From Pampus argenteus (Eukaryota; Chordata; Actinopteri; Scombriformes; Stromateidae), in contig CM072875.1 in the NCBI GenBank assembly GCA_036937835.1, forward strand, positions 22,634,501-22,698,500: a stretch of 64,000 bases of DNA, written 5' to 3'. The notes under the pieces are model-generated. The model was not told the origin of the DNA. It did not search any database and worked only from the letters and a program-made list of their open reading frames with translations. Both the position numbers and the translations under genes were made by a program. Shown piece after piece: positions 49,341-64,000 of the stretch. Position 1 is the stretch's first letter. Each line of letters opens with the position of its first letter.

Positions 49341-51788
49341 TCACCTCTCCTCCTCCTCCTCCTCCTCCTTCTTCTTCTTCTCCTCCCTCTTTTTCTTCAC
49401 CTCCTTCAGACCTTCATATATGTGGTCCACAGCCTCCTGGTCTCCGGCCTGCTGGGCCAGACTCAGAGCCTCCTGGTAGAACCGGACCGAGTCCTCCAGG
49501 CAACCTGATGGACCAGAGAAAATAAAATAACAACAACAATAATAATAATAAATAATTTATAGCAGCTTTCTAAACAAAGTCCCAAAATTCTTTACAGTAA
49601 AAAGTGAAATGTAAATAAAATCCAAAACATAAAAATCTAAATAAAATATATTTATATATTTTGTTCACCAAAAGTTGTTTGGTTTTCACTAAATCCATCC
49701 ATCCATCCATCCATCCATCCATCCGATCGATCAGCTTCGATCACGCGTGTAAACAATACCTGACTACTGCTGGCAAAGTTCCCAGTTACAAAAAGTAGAG
49801 TAGAGAGTAGGGAAACGTGGAGAAGGGTAACAAAACTCTGTCCAGCCATAGTCACAACTGTTACAAACATGTGATAGATCAGAAAAACAACCAAAAAGAA
49901 CAAACCGACGAAAAAACGAAAATTTTTAAAAACATGACAGGAGCTGCGACTACAGGCTGCCATGTCGCTGGGGATAGTGATGACCCACCCACACCCCCCT
50001 CCAGCATCACGGATTTCAATTGTGATTAATTGTTTTCAATTAATCACTTACATTGTCATATTTCTGTCTATAGTATTTTTATTAGCCATATTTCTACTCT
50101 TATTATTATAGTTATAGTATAACCCCACCAGTCCAGTAACATGGTTCCCAACCAGAGCCGGTTCTACTCGAGCCGGTTCTGCTTGAGGTTTCTTCCTGTT
50201 AAAGGGGAGTTCTTCCTTGCTCATGGGGAACTGTTGAATCTCTGTAAATTAAAAACAGTTTAGACCTGCTCTGTATGTGAAGTCTGATGCACCTGACGGA
50301 GGTTTGAGAGCAGCTGTCAATCGTGATACCACGCCCCCTTTTTAATAATCAAAAAAATCATTAAAAACAAACTGAGAAATGGTCACTTGAAGAAACACCA
50401 GCGTGATAAGAACCTAAAATGACAGAAACCATCTTTATATCCAGTCTATGATTCAGACACTGTGACCGGTCACTTTGACCTCTCACCTGTGTGCAGCAGG
50501 ATCCCTGCCATGTTTCCCAGCAGCACGTGTTGGTGCGGGTGTCCGACGGAGCGGCTCAGATCCACAGCCTGCTGCACCAGTACTAGGGCATCGTCATGGC
50601 AACCCTGCAGATCCAAGATGGTGGCCAGGTCGCTCATCAGCACCAAAGTCTGACAGGAAACACAGAGATGACATCACTCTGTGTACCTGTAAATGTGTCT
50701 ACCTGTAAGCATGTCTGTGGGTGTGATCTATCTGTAAGCGTACCTGTGGGTGTGGTCTACCTGTAGGCGTACCTGTGGGTGTGTCTACCTGTAAGCATGT
50801 CTGTGGGTGTGATCTATCTGTAAGCGTACCTGTGGATGCATCTACCTGTAGGCGTAACTGTGAGTGTGTCTACCCGTAGGCTTACCTGTGGGTGTGTTTA
50901 CCTGTAGGCGTACCTGTGGGTGTGTCTACCTGTAGCCGTACCTGTGGGTGTGTCTCTCCCTGCTCCTGTTGGCAGATGTTCAAGGCCTTCTGGTAGTCTT
51001 GTGCAGCCTGCTTCAGGTGCAGCATTGATGCTTGGTATCGAGCCCGTGAGTCCAAACACAGACCGAGCAGGAGGCGGGTCTCCTTCCTCAGATTCTCCTG
51101 CTCCTCTGATGACATCAATAACAAAACGTCAACAACATCAACAACAACAAAGCAGTTGGAGAGCACAGGTGGTCTGTTATTATGTTATTATCATAACACA
51201 TTCATACTGTCTGTCAGATGACTTCCTGTCACAGTTTTCATGTCATGTTAGAGATAAATGTTTAAGATTTTAAACCAGATGTAATTTAAAGTGATTTTTT
51301 TCAATAGTCTGAACGTGTTTTAACAGCATTTCAGTGACAATGTTTTAATCTACTACTTTTGTTGAAACAGTTGAAAGAAAGTCTGTTGAGCTGAGATCCA
51401 AACAGACGTGTACACTTTGTTTAATGTCAACGTTTTTTCAACTCAAAACCACCAAACTCATTATTACTGAGACTACAGTCATCTGTCTCTATAGAAAACA
51501 TGTCTCGTCTTTTTAATCTTCAGCATTCATAACACAAGGAAGTATTCTCATATCAATTCAGGATCAATTTATGACGAGGGGACGACAGCATGGTGGAGGT
51601 CGAACAAGGAGAGAGAGGAGGAGGAGAGAGATCAGCGGTAATGAGAGACAAATAAAACCCCAGGTGAGTCTCACCTGTCTGCTCCTCTGCTGGGATCTCC
51701 TTCTGTCTTTGCAGTTTGACCTCCAGAGACTCCATACAGAACCTAAAGCCATGCTCCGCCAGCTCAGCCCTCAAACACACACACGCAC

Positions 51789-51879
<91 letters not shown>

Positions 51880-53760
51880 TCAGTGACCTCTGGCCTCCAC
51901 CAGCTTTCTGTCAGATAAACAGCGAAGTCATCTTACTTGTTCTGTTCGGCGTAGATGGTGGCAAGTTTCAGAGACATCTCGATGATGGCGTTGTTGTCCT
52001 GGAAACAAACAGGAAATCAGAGAACAGATCGCTCGCACGCACGCACACACGCACACACACACACACACCTGTGGCATTCCTCCTGACAGCATAAAGCTCA
52101 TCGCTGCTTTGAAGAGTTTCTCTGCCTGAGAGGAGGAAGAACAATGATGATGTAATACAGTGTTTTACTGCTGTTGCCATGGTGAGTATAATATTAACCA
52201 GCTGAGCTGTGATTGTGTGGTACTCACGCTGTCCAGCTGACCCTGGATGTAGGCCAGGTTGGCCATCTGAGGAAACACAGATCAAAGGTCACAGTTGATT
52301 TCATTTCAATAAATGTTCAAATGATCCAATATTTCAGCAAAAATCAAAGATTAGAGAAAAAGTCCAAAAGCTGAAAACAGATTTGTGTATCAGAACTTTG
52401 TTTCTTCTTCTTTCCTCTCCCATTAATCATCTCACGACCCCTCAGATTTATCTGGTGACCCTTTGGAGGGGCCCGACCCCTAGGTTGGGAACCACTGGAC
52501 TAAACTATCTAACTGTATATAAAGTAGTTGAAACTAGCTCCACCTCCAGCAGCTACAACAGTAACATGCTGCTCTAACACTGATGCTTCAGTATTAATAA
52601 TATAATGATGTCATATATAATAATATATCAGTCACTACTGATACTGCAGTACTTTAACTACATCAAGATCACTATACTTATGTACTGTTACTGCAGTACT
52701 TTAACTACATCAAGATCACTATACTTATGTACTGTTACTGCAGTACTTTAACTACATCAAGATCACAGTACTTATGTACTGTTACTGCAGTACTTTAACT
52801 ACATCAAGATCACTATACTTATATACTGTTACTGCAGTACTTTAACTACATCAAGATCACTATACTTATGTACTGTTACTGCAGTACTTTAACTACATCA
52901 AGATCACTATACTTATGTACTGTTACTGCAGTACTTTAACTACATCAAGATCACTATACTTATGTACTGTTACTGCAGTACTTTAACTACATCAAGATCA
53001 CTATACTTATGTACTGTTACTGCAGTACTTTAACTACATCAAGATCACAGTACTTATGTACTGATACTGCAGTACTTTAACTACATCAACATCACAGTAC
53101 TTATGTACTGATACTGCAGTACTTTAACTACATCAACATCACAGTACTTATGTACTGTTACTGCAGTACTTTAACTACATCAAGATCACTATACTTATGT
53201 ACTGTTACTGCAGTACTTTAACTACATCAAGATCACTATACTTATGTACTGATACTGCAGTACTTTAACTACATCAAGATCACTATACTTATGTACTGTT
53301 ACTGCAGTACTTTAACTACATCAAGATCACAGTACTTATGTACTGATACTGCAGTACTTTAACTACATCAACATCACAGTACTTATGTACTGATACTGCA
53401 GTACTTTAACTACATCAACATCACAGTACTTATGTACTGTTACTGCAGTACTTTAACTACATCAAGATCACTATACTTATGTACTGTTACTGCAGTACTT
53501 TAACTACATCAAGATCACTATACTTATGTACTGATACTGCAGTACTTTAACTACATCAAGATCACAATACTTATGTACTGTTACTGCAGTACTTTAACTA
53601 CATCAAGATCACTATACTCATTAACCAGTGCAGGTGAGCAGGTATTTACCTGACTGTAGGTGTAGATGATGGCCTGGTTATTGTGGGTCTGATGAGCCAG
53701 AGCGATGGCCTGATGCAGGAAACCAGATGCAGCCTGCAGCTCACCATAATACACACTAAG

Positions 53761-53823
<63 letters not shown>

Positions 53824-54299
53824 TGTTTGTATCTCTTCAGAGGACATTACATTATCTTACATTCAACCACCACATGTCTAACCCTAACCCTAAACTTAGC
53901 TTAACTTTAAACCAGTTCCTCAGCCTAAATTTAAAGATTGGCATTAAGGGGTCTTTTTGTCCCCATAAGGAGGTGGGTACATGTAACATGACTGACTGTG
54001 TAAACAGATGTATGTCCCCACAATGTGAGGAATACCTGGAGCACACCTACGTTTCACCTCTGCAGTAGGACACAGAAAGAACAGAAGTAACAGTTGCTGC
54101 TCTCAGTACCTTCGCCCTCTTCAGCAGCAGAATCAGCTCGTCCTGTTTCCGCTCAGCTTCATCTCGGTGGTCTTCATCAGTCCTGCTGAACAGGGAGAAG
54201 GCTGCAGACACACAACATGAACATTCAGAGCACCGACAGAAAAGAAAGACTTAAACCAGTAGATGGCTGGACTTACCCACTGCTGCCCACAGTACTCTT

Positions 54300-54333
<34 letters not shown>

Positions 54334-55107
54334 CTCCTCTCTGTGTGTTCTGGAAGTTTCTCCCAATGGACTCATGTTCACTCACTTTTACCCAGCAGGC
54401 CGAGCGTTTTCCCACCACAGCCTCTGATGTCACAGAGATGCCACTCTGAAGTCTGACAGGTTTTATTCCATTATTATTTATTTAAAGAACTCAGATCAAT
54501 AATAATTAACAACTGATCAACCTTCATCTGATAATTTATCAGAAATTCTGTCCTAATCAATGATTCTGTACAAGGTTTCAATCACTACCATTATCATTAT
54601 ATAGAGGTTTTATCTCATGTGAGACAGAACAGAGGAACAGGATTATTGATTATTGATTTGAGTGTTATATTAGTATTTTTTCATTCAAATATTTTAATAT
54701 TGAACACGTTATTGATCGTAAAATGTATTTCAAACACATGCATTTCACAATAAATAAACTAAATAAATGATAAATCCAAATAAATAAATACATGTTCGTG
54801 TATTTAATCCTCTCTGCCACACACCTGCAGATTCACCTGTCGTTAAGGTGATACCAGCAAAGTTAATGTGTTGTCTACATTCAGTCAAATTTGATGCTGT
54901 TGACGAGTTAGACACCAACGTCATCTAAATGACGTCATCTAAACAGGAGACAGCTGCTTGATGTTCACACCTGCTTCAGTCTGTGAGCGGCCGGACTCAC
55001 CTGCACAGGTGAGACCTTCCTCCAGCTGAGATCCCGCAGCTTCCTGCAGATCTGAACCCGCTCAGAGTCTGACTGAGGAAGGAGCGGCGCACACACACGG
55101 CCGCCAT
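49341..55107 (-). CDS. ttc19: ttc19, mitochondrial tetratricopeptide repeat protein 19
   Basis: Inner-mitochondrial-membrane protein needed for complex III (clearing Rieske-protein fragments). Eleven coding exons, 5' to 3': 55107-55001, 54443-54277, 54201-54110, 53760-53650, 52266-52228, 52125-52069, 51998-51937, 51769-51675, 51105-50942, 50649-50487 and 49504-49341, giving 406 residues (human 380). The Arg/Ser-rich start MAAVCVRRSFLSQTLSGF looks like a presequence. A hydrophobic VLWAAVAFSLFS at about 86-97 matches the membrane segment. TPR sequence follows: MANLAYIQGQLDSAEKLF, DNNAIIEMSLKLATIY and LVLMSDLATILDLQG. Exon 2 is the weakest; its acceptor was chosen for frame and it carries a Gly/Arg-rich run over a CTC microsatellite. 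The C-terminus is a Lys/Glu-rich tail over a CTC/CTT tract, absent from the human protein. The gene starts head-to-head with the zinc-finger gene. Confidence 0.92.
50690..50940 (-). repeat. 28-bp minisatellite built from a ttc19 splice donor
   Basis: About nine units abut exon 50942-51105. Each unit repeats the exon's last bases and its donor (minus strand ACACACCCACAGGTACG). Unit spacing is exactly 28 at 50884, 50912 and 50940. Confidence 0.9.
51776..51862 (+). repeat. (CA)n tract at a ttc19 acceptor
   Basis: On the gene strand this is GT repeats occupying the place of the polypyrimidine tract before the exon starting 51769. The acceptor itself is TTTGAG|G. Confidence 0.9.
52300..52497 (-). 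mobile_element. nonautonomous hAT-like element, partial inverted copy
   Basis: Reverse-complement match to the left part of 16358-16687, ending at CCACTG (52497). It lies in a ttc19 intron; the rest is missing. Confidence 0.7.
52640..53622 (-). repeat. 47-bp tandem array, about 21 copies (inverted)
   Basis: Same unit as 26044-26425 on the opposite strand, with scattered variants. Fills most of the ttc19 intron between 52267 and 53649, directly beside the partial hAT-like copy. Confidence 0.9.
53763..53819 (+). repeat. (CA)n tract at a ttc19 acceptor
   Basis: GT repeats on the gene strand run up to the TAG acceptor of exon 53760-53650. Confidence 0.9.
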
Positions 55108-55141
55108 CTTCCCTGTTTACGTAACGGGCGGAAGACGTCAC
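55105..55141. promoter_or_regulatory. ttc19 / zinc-finger gene shared promoter motifs
   Basis: At the ttc19 start codon the minus strand reads AAGATGGCGGC, the YY1-type start-site motif common in nuclear genes for mitochondrial proteins. Just upstream lie the palindrome TTACGTAA (55117-55124, PAR-bZIP/NFIL3 type) and GACGTCAC (55134-55141, ATF/CREB type). The divergent gene's ATG is at 55662, so the space of about 550 bp probably serves both. Motifs are seen; binding is inferred. Confidence 0.45.
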
Positions 55142-55661
55142 GAGGTGGGACTGGACATCTTCAAAGTAAAAGACACCTGCTCACATGTTGAAGTCATTCT
55201 TATTATTTTAACTGTAATGCAAATGTGAAGCAGAAACCTCCACATTGACATTATATCTAAATAGTGTTTTCACTGCTGTACATATATGGTGTTTATTATG
55301 GTGCATTTCCAGAACACGTGATCCACATTACAGATGTTCCTCTTCAGGTGTGATGGAGACTCTGAATCAAATAAAATTACCTTTTTCATTTTCCCTTTAT
55401 ATGTGCTGATGAATGTCTGATATATTTATGTTATTATTATTATTTATTGTGTTTTGTTTTGTGTGTAATCTACCTCGTGTTCTTTAATGGACTCAATAAA
55501 GTTATAAAAACATGTAGTGGTTTATCCTGGTGAACTTTGACCCGGAAGTGCACCGCTGGACCCGTGCAGCAGCAGCAGAAGTTGCTCCTGTTCGGAGCAG
55601 AACTGAACCGGTTTTATTCCCGAACCTTGTCGGACCTTCAGAGAGAAGCTGCCTCGGTGGG

Positions 55662-59874
<4,213 letters not shown>

Positions 59875-60207
59875 CGGCACAAACTGCTCAAACTTCCTGT
59901 TTATCTCATTCCAAAGTGTTTGTGAGTCTTCACACCAAAAGCTGCTTTATGAACCTTTAGTTTAGTTTTTCTGAGCTGTATGAGTTCAGAAACTCATACA
60001 AGTTTAGGGACCTTCGACCAGTCACAAACAAATAACTTCCAGCTGATTGGACATAAAATACTTTATTATTATTATTATTATTATTAAAGATGTAACACTA
60101 AGAAATGACGACTGCTGTTTGCAGACGTGAACGTCTTCATGAACTCAGAACAAGAATGAACTTCTGCACATTGCATTTTAAGGTTAACCCCAACACTAAG
60201 ACCAACT

Positions 60208-60393
<186 letters not shown>

Positions 60394-60559
60394 TCACTCA
60401 CACAACCTGCGCTGGGGGGCAGTTATTTTTTCCCATGGGGCCAATAGGCTGAACTCAGTTCTGCATAATATTAATTGTATTTATTTATAAACAGCAGTAA
60501 ATAGCATTGTTTTGACAGGCTAGTAAGATGCTATAAATAAGAAATGAAAAAGGTTTCCT

Positions 60560-61641
60560 TACAAAAAAATTCATTTATTCAATCAAATTTCCCAAACCAA
60601 TGGTAAACAAAATGTGAACGTTTGTGAAGCTTTTTAAATCACTTATATTAGTAAACATTTTCAGTCACATTTACTCCAAAACACATTTTGAGTATCAAGT
60701 ACTGCTGGAAAGAGGTTCTTAGCATTTTACAGACGTCACAATATTGTGTCTGCGCTCCATGTGATTTTGAGAATGAGGTTTCCAAAGAAAGTGTCCCAGT
60801 TCACTAGTAGGTGACTTAACACGCCTACATTTGCAGTCTCATCACCTCATTGGGTGTTTTTAAGTTATTTTTTCTTGTTCAGTCAGAGAAATCTAGTCTC
60901 TGCTGGGCTTCAACGAGTTCATTGAAGGTTGAATGTCTGACGTGGCGATGTGAAGCGCAGCTGACAGATGGTCATCAGTGAGAGAGGATCTATACCTGGA
61001 TTATGTATTGTTGGTAAAGGGAGAGGAAATCATGTGCATTTCATCCTTGATTGTTCTGAGATCTTTAAATAGCCTTGAAAACTCACCATGTGATGCACCT
61101 TTTTTCTCATAAAACTCTCAAATCTGTGCTTTCAGGTCCCAAACTCTTTTTTAGCATTTTGAACAAACTGTGTGATTCAATGTCCTGATGAAGTTTACTG
61201 TTTTAGCAACAACATCAATAACATGGTTCATTTTCTGACTTGCACAACGCATGTTGGTAAATAATACAATGCAAAAATACCAATTTTTGATCTGCTTCGA
61301 TTTCTGTCACTTTATATTGCATCTGTTTCAAAAGTCCAACATTTTTCAAGATTTGGACAACCGTCCATTGTGACACCTGCCAGGCTGTCCCATTTCAGTC
61401 CCAGAGTGTCCATGCCTGCATTTACCTCCGTAAACAGGTTAGGTCGTCGTCCCTTTTATCGATCACATTACATTATCATCACATTATAAAGCTGCTTCAG
61501 AACAGTTTCATTAATCTTTATCCGTTCAGCTCTCAGCGGTTCTGATAAGAATTTAGATAGTTTATTACAGAAAGAGTATGAAACCCATGACCAAAATATT
61601 TCATTGTGGGGACCCCCCGGATCCCACTTTAAGGACCACTG
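60560..61641 (-). pseudogene. degenerate hAT (Charlie/GTF2IRD2-like) transposase
   Basis: Right end reads CAGTGGTCCTTAAAGTGGG on the minus strand, a hAT-type terminus. Transposase pieces follow: KLSKFLSEPLRAERIKI, GLKWDSLAGVTMDGCPN, YKVTEIEADQKLVFLHCI, RVWDLKAQI and later FSRLFKDLRTIKDEMHM, with many stops and frameshifts. These match the family known from GTF2IRD2 and ZBED-type domesticated genes. No intact frame. The left end is not defined. Confidence 0.7.
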
Positions 61642-62009
61642 TATTAAAGCATTCAGTAGTTTGGACACAGACTCAGTACTGGGGGGAGGACTGTGGACCT
61701 CCAGGTGTGGACTTGTTTTAACGAGGCGATGATGTCATCCAGTGAGTCATCTGACTGATGCCTTGTCATGTTCTTCTGTTTGTCAATAAAAGCCAAATGA
61801 TGTGCAGAACATTAGTGTGTCTTTTTAACAGGATTACACTACACTCAGTCAGGTTACCATGGCAACTAGCTAGGCACCGACTGTGTTGAGATGGTGTGAT
61901 GTTTCACACTATGTGAATACGCAGTCGGCACATTATATATGCACACAACGGCATTCTGACATCACTAAAGTGTTAAACATCACAACACAATATAAACGTG
62001 TATATAGTT

Positions 62010-62132
62010 TTTCCTCACTCGAATCGAGGGTCTAAGGACAGAGGGTGTCACTCCCTGTACAGATTGTAAAGCCCTCTGAGACAAATGTATTTTGTGATTT
62101 TGGGCTATATAAATAAAATTTGATTTGATTTG
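62010..62132 (+). mobile_element. L2/Maui-like LINE 3' tail
   Basis: Last 120 bp of the same family: TTTTTCCTCACTCGAATCG, then AGGGTGTCACTCCCTGTACA, ending ATAAAATTTGATTTGATTTG. Confidence 0.8.
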
Positions 62133-62149
62133 TATATCTGTGGGGACAA

Positions 62150-62590
62150 AATGGCCTACAGGACAGATGTGGACAGTCTGGTGTCCCGGTGTGAGGACAA
62201 CAACCCGCAACACTGACAAGACAAAGGAGATGATAGACATGAGGAAGAAAAGAAGACCTCATCAGCCAGAACTAGAAAGGGTAAGCAGCTTTAAATACCT
62301 GGGTGTCCACATCATTGAGGACCTCACCTGGACTCTGAACACCTGGTCAAGAAGGCTCAGCGGTGGCTGGACTTCCTGAGGAGGCTGAGGACTTCTACAG
62401 CGGCCTTGTTGAGAGTGTGTTGACCGTTGTAGTACAGCAGCGATACTGCTGAGAGGATCATCAGAGCGTCTACCAGCAGAGTCCACAGGAGAGCTGCCTC
62501 ATCCTCAAAGACCGACACCCACCTCCAGCAGACTCCTGAACAGGTGACAGGAGTCTTTGACCATGGACTACCTACAGCTTGTATCATTTA
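62150..62590 (+). mobile_element. LINE C-terminal fragment
   Basis: Reads in pieces: TDKTKEMIDMRKKRRPHQPE, SSFKYLGVHIIEDLTWTLN, then KKAQRWLDFLRRLR, the typical region after the reverse-transcriptase palm. Frameshifts present; directly follows an L2-like tail. Confidence 0.65.
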
Positions 62591-62719
62591 CTGTTCGTCA
62601 ATTTTTTCTTTTTCACATTGTTGCCTTGTTTGTGTTTAAGCTTCTAATATTTTATCTATTTTTTTGCTGCTACAGGGCTGTTTGACTCTAGACAGGTGAG
62701 ATTTAATTGCACCAGAAGT

Positions 62720-62800
62720 ACAGATAAATGTAGCCGAGCAGAAGTATAAAAGTAGCATCACGTGGAAATACTCAGTTACTTTTACACCACTGAACGTAGA
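62720..62800 (+). repeat. hAT-like element end
   Basis: AGATAAATGTAG, AAGTAGCATCACGTGGAAAT and ACTTTTACACCACTG resemble the 3' part found near 16785-16940 and 26440-26575. Confidence 0.5.
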
Positions 62801-62809
62801 TCCTCAAAC

Positions 62810-63820
62810 TGTATAGATTTGAGGTTTTCAGACATGCGAGTAAAACCAGAAGTGACTCAAATAATCCAACTTTCCTTCATTATGTCTCACTAGCAAAAAG
62901 ACACAAAAAAGATTTATAGAACTCAACTGTTTTATTATTTCATGTGTCCAAGTTGTGATTGTTGTACATTAAATAGAAACAGATCTCATTAATTGAAGGA
63001 GACATGTCGCCCTCTTCACATGTGGATCACCTTCTGTTCTCCATCCAACCTGAATGAGGATAAAACAAAGAACCATCAACTTTCAGAATGAAATGACTCA
63101 TTTTACTTAATTTAAGATAAGATCATGCAGGTTACTGAGAAACATTTAAGTCTGTTATGTGCATCATGTGACCTCAATGATCAGCTGTTCTGGGATCAGC
63201 TCACGCTATGCAAGTCTTTGTCACAGCACCCCCACTCTGAGAACACACTGCTGAGGGGGAGCGCTACAATTCGGCCTTTTGTTCACATCATTTCCCAGCA
63301 GCCACTGCAGGTCATCCAGCCAGCCTGCAAACAGCTGATTGGTCAAGTTTAAAGAGCAATAATGATGTGGCAGTATGAAGGTGGTGAGTTGGTGTTGCAT
63401 TATGACCTCAGTGCTGCAGACGTGTTGTTCAAATGCGATGACATCAGAGCATCATCCACGGTCTTCACACCTGGTTCTGTCAGAAGCCAATCAGAGAAAG
63501 AGTGAGCAGGTGATTAAAGCTCTTTAACCCACAGGCTGCCTGGATCAGAATACGCTTCTGTCCGGTTTTGTCATGGCCCCGCCTCTCACTGGGGCGGGGC
63601 TTCAGTCGGCCTTTTATTTCATCACTTCCAGGCAGGACAACAGGCGAGCTCATAAATCAATAAATAAAGCATGACGTCATTATTTGTATGCATGTTTTTT
63701 TTTCTTTTAAGAGAAAATCCTAATTCCAGTTTATTAACTGAGCATTTAGTGGTTTATTTAGTCTAAACTGAATAAATATATTTATATTTATTCTGTTTAA
63801 TCTGCTTTTTATTTTTTACT
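62810..63820. other. gene-free right end
   Basis: No supported gene. Short open frames (63125-63352 and others) show no family signature. Confidence 0.5.
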
Positions 63821-63829
63821 CATAGTTAG

Positions 63830-64000
63830 ATTGTTGTGTTGTTAAATGTTAAATGTCATTTGTTGTTGTATGTCTGCGTTAAATGTTAAATGTCACTTGT
63901 TGTTGTATGTCTGCGACACTGTGGACACTGAGCAAACGGTATCTCGTTTTCTTGTATGTGTACATATGGGAAAATGACAATAAAGTTGAGTTGAGTTGAG
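63830..64000 (+). mobile_element. possible LINE 3' end with (TTGAG)n tail
   Basis: Ends GACAATAAAGTTGAGTTGAG at the window edge, the microsatellite-tail form of a fish non-LTR element. A phrase of about 37 bp (TTAAATGTCA..TGTTGTTGTATGTCTGCG) occurs twice just before. Confidence 0.5.

Noticed and set aside
63016..63049. Possible terminal exon on the minus strand reading LDGEQKVIHM-stop after a good acceptor
   Set aside because: Only 34 nt, no second exon found to the right and no family recognised; chance is likely.
63125..63352. Open frame of 75 codons on the plus strand
   Set aside because: No motif, no splice context and no family similarity that I recognise.

Overview
This window is vertebrate nuclear DNA and almost certainly teleost. 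The genes have many short exons with GT-AG introns. The repeats are fish-type: L2/Maui-like LINE 3' tails, Tc1 and hAT remnants, Ty3/gypsy, and long CA/GT microsatellites. I find no prokaryotic system, CRISPR array, tRNA gene or plausible new multi-gene system. The interest lies in gene structure and in how repeats interact with exons.

Left part (1-20.4 kb): the 5' half of adhfe1 (-), then dnajc5b (+), trim55 (+) and crh (-). DNAJC5B, TRIM55, CRH and ADHFE1 are also neighbours on human 8q13, so this looks like a conserved block with adhfe1 shifted. All four calls rest on exon-by-exon translation with matching intron phases. The crh copy encodes a 41-residue amidated peptide with a divergent sequence, which suggests the fast-evolving teleost paralog.

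Middle (24.1-44.3 kb, - strand): a complete 21-exon slc4a2-like (AE2) chloride/bicarbonate exchanger of about 1110 residues. Its introns hold a broken Ty3/gypsy element, an L2-type LINE tail, a second LINE of about 1.4 kb, an LTR-like piece and a complete 5S-rRNA-headed SINE with target-site duplications.

Right part (44.7-64 kb): an AT tract and a satellite with a roughly 17-bp unit, then ttc19 (-, 11 exons, a mitochondrial complex III factor). Head-to-head with ttc19 is a C2H2 zinc-finger gene (+, 4 exons, 15 fingers), and the two start codons are about 0.55 kb apart. Beyond it lie a decayed hAT transposase and LINE fragments. No supported gene was found from 59.9 kb to the end.

The genes serve unrelated roles: mitochondrial metabolism (adhfe1, ttc19), vesicle chaperoning (dnajc5b), sarcomere ubiquitin ligation (trim55), stress neuropeptide (crh), pH and chloride transport (slc4a2), and DNA binding (the zinc-finger gene). 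They are linked by position, not by pathway.
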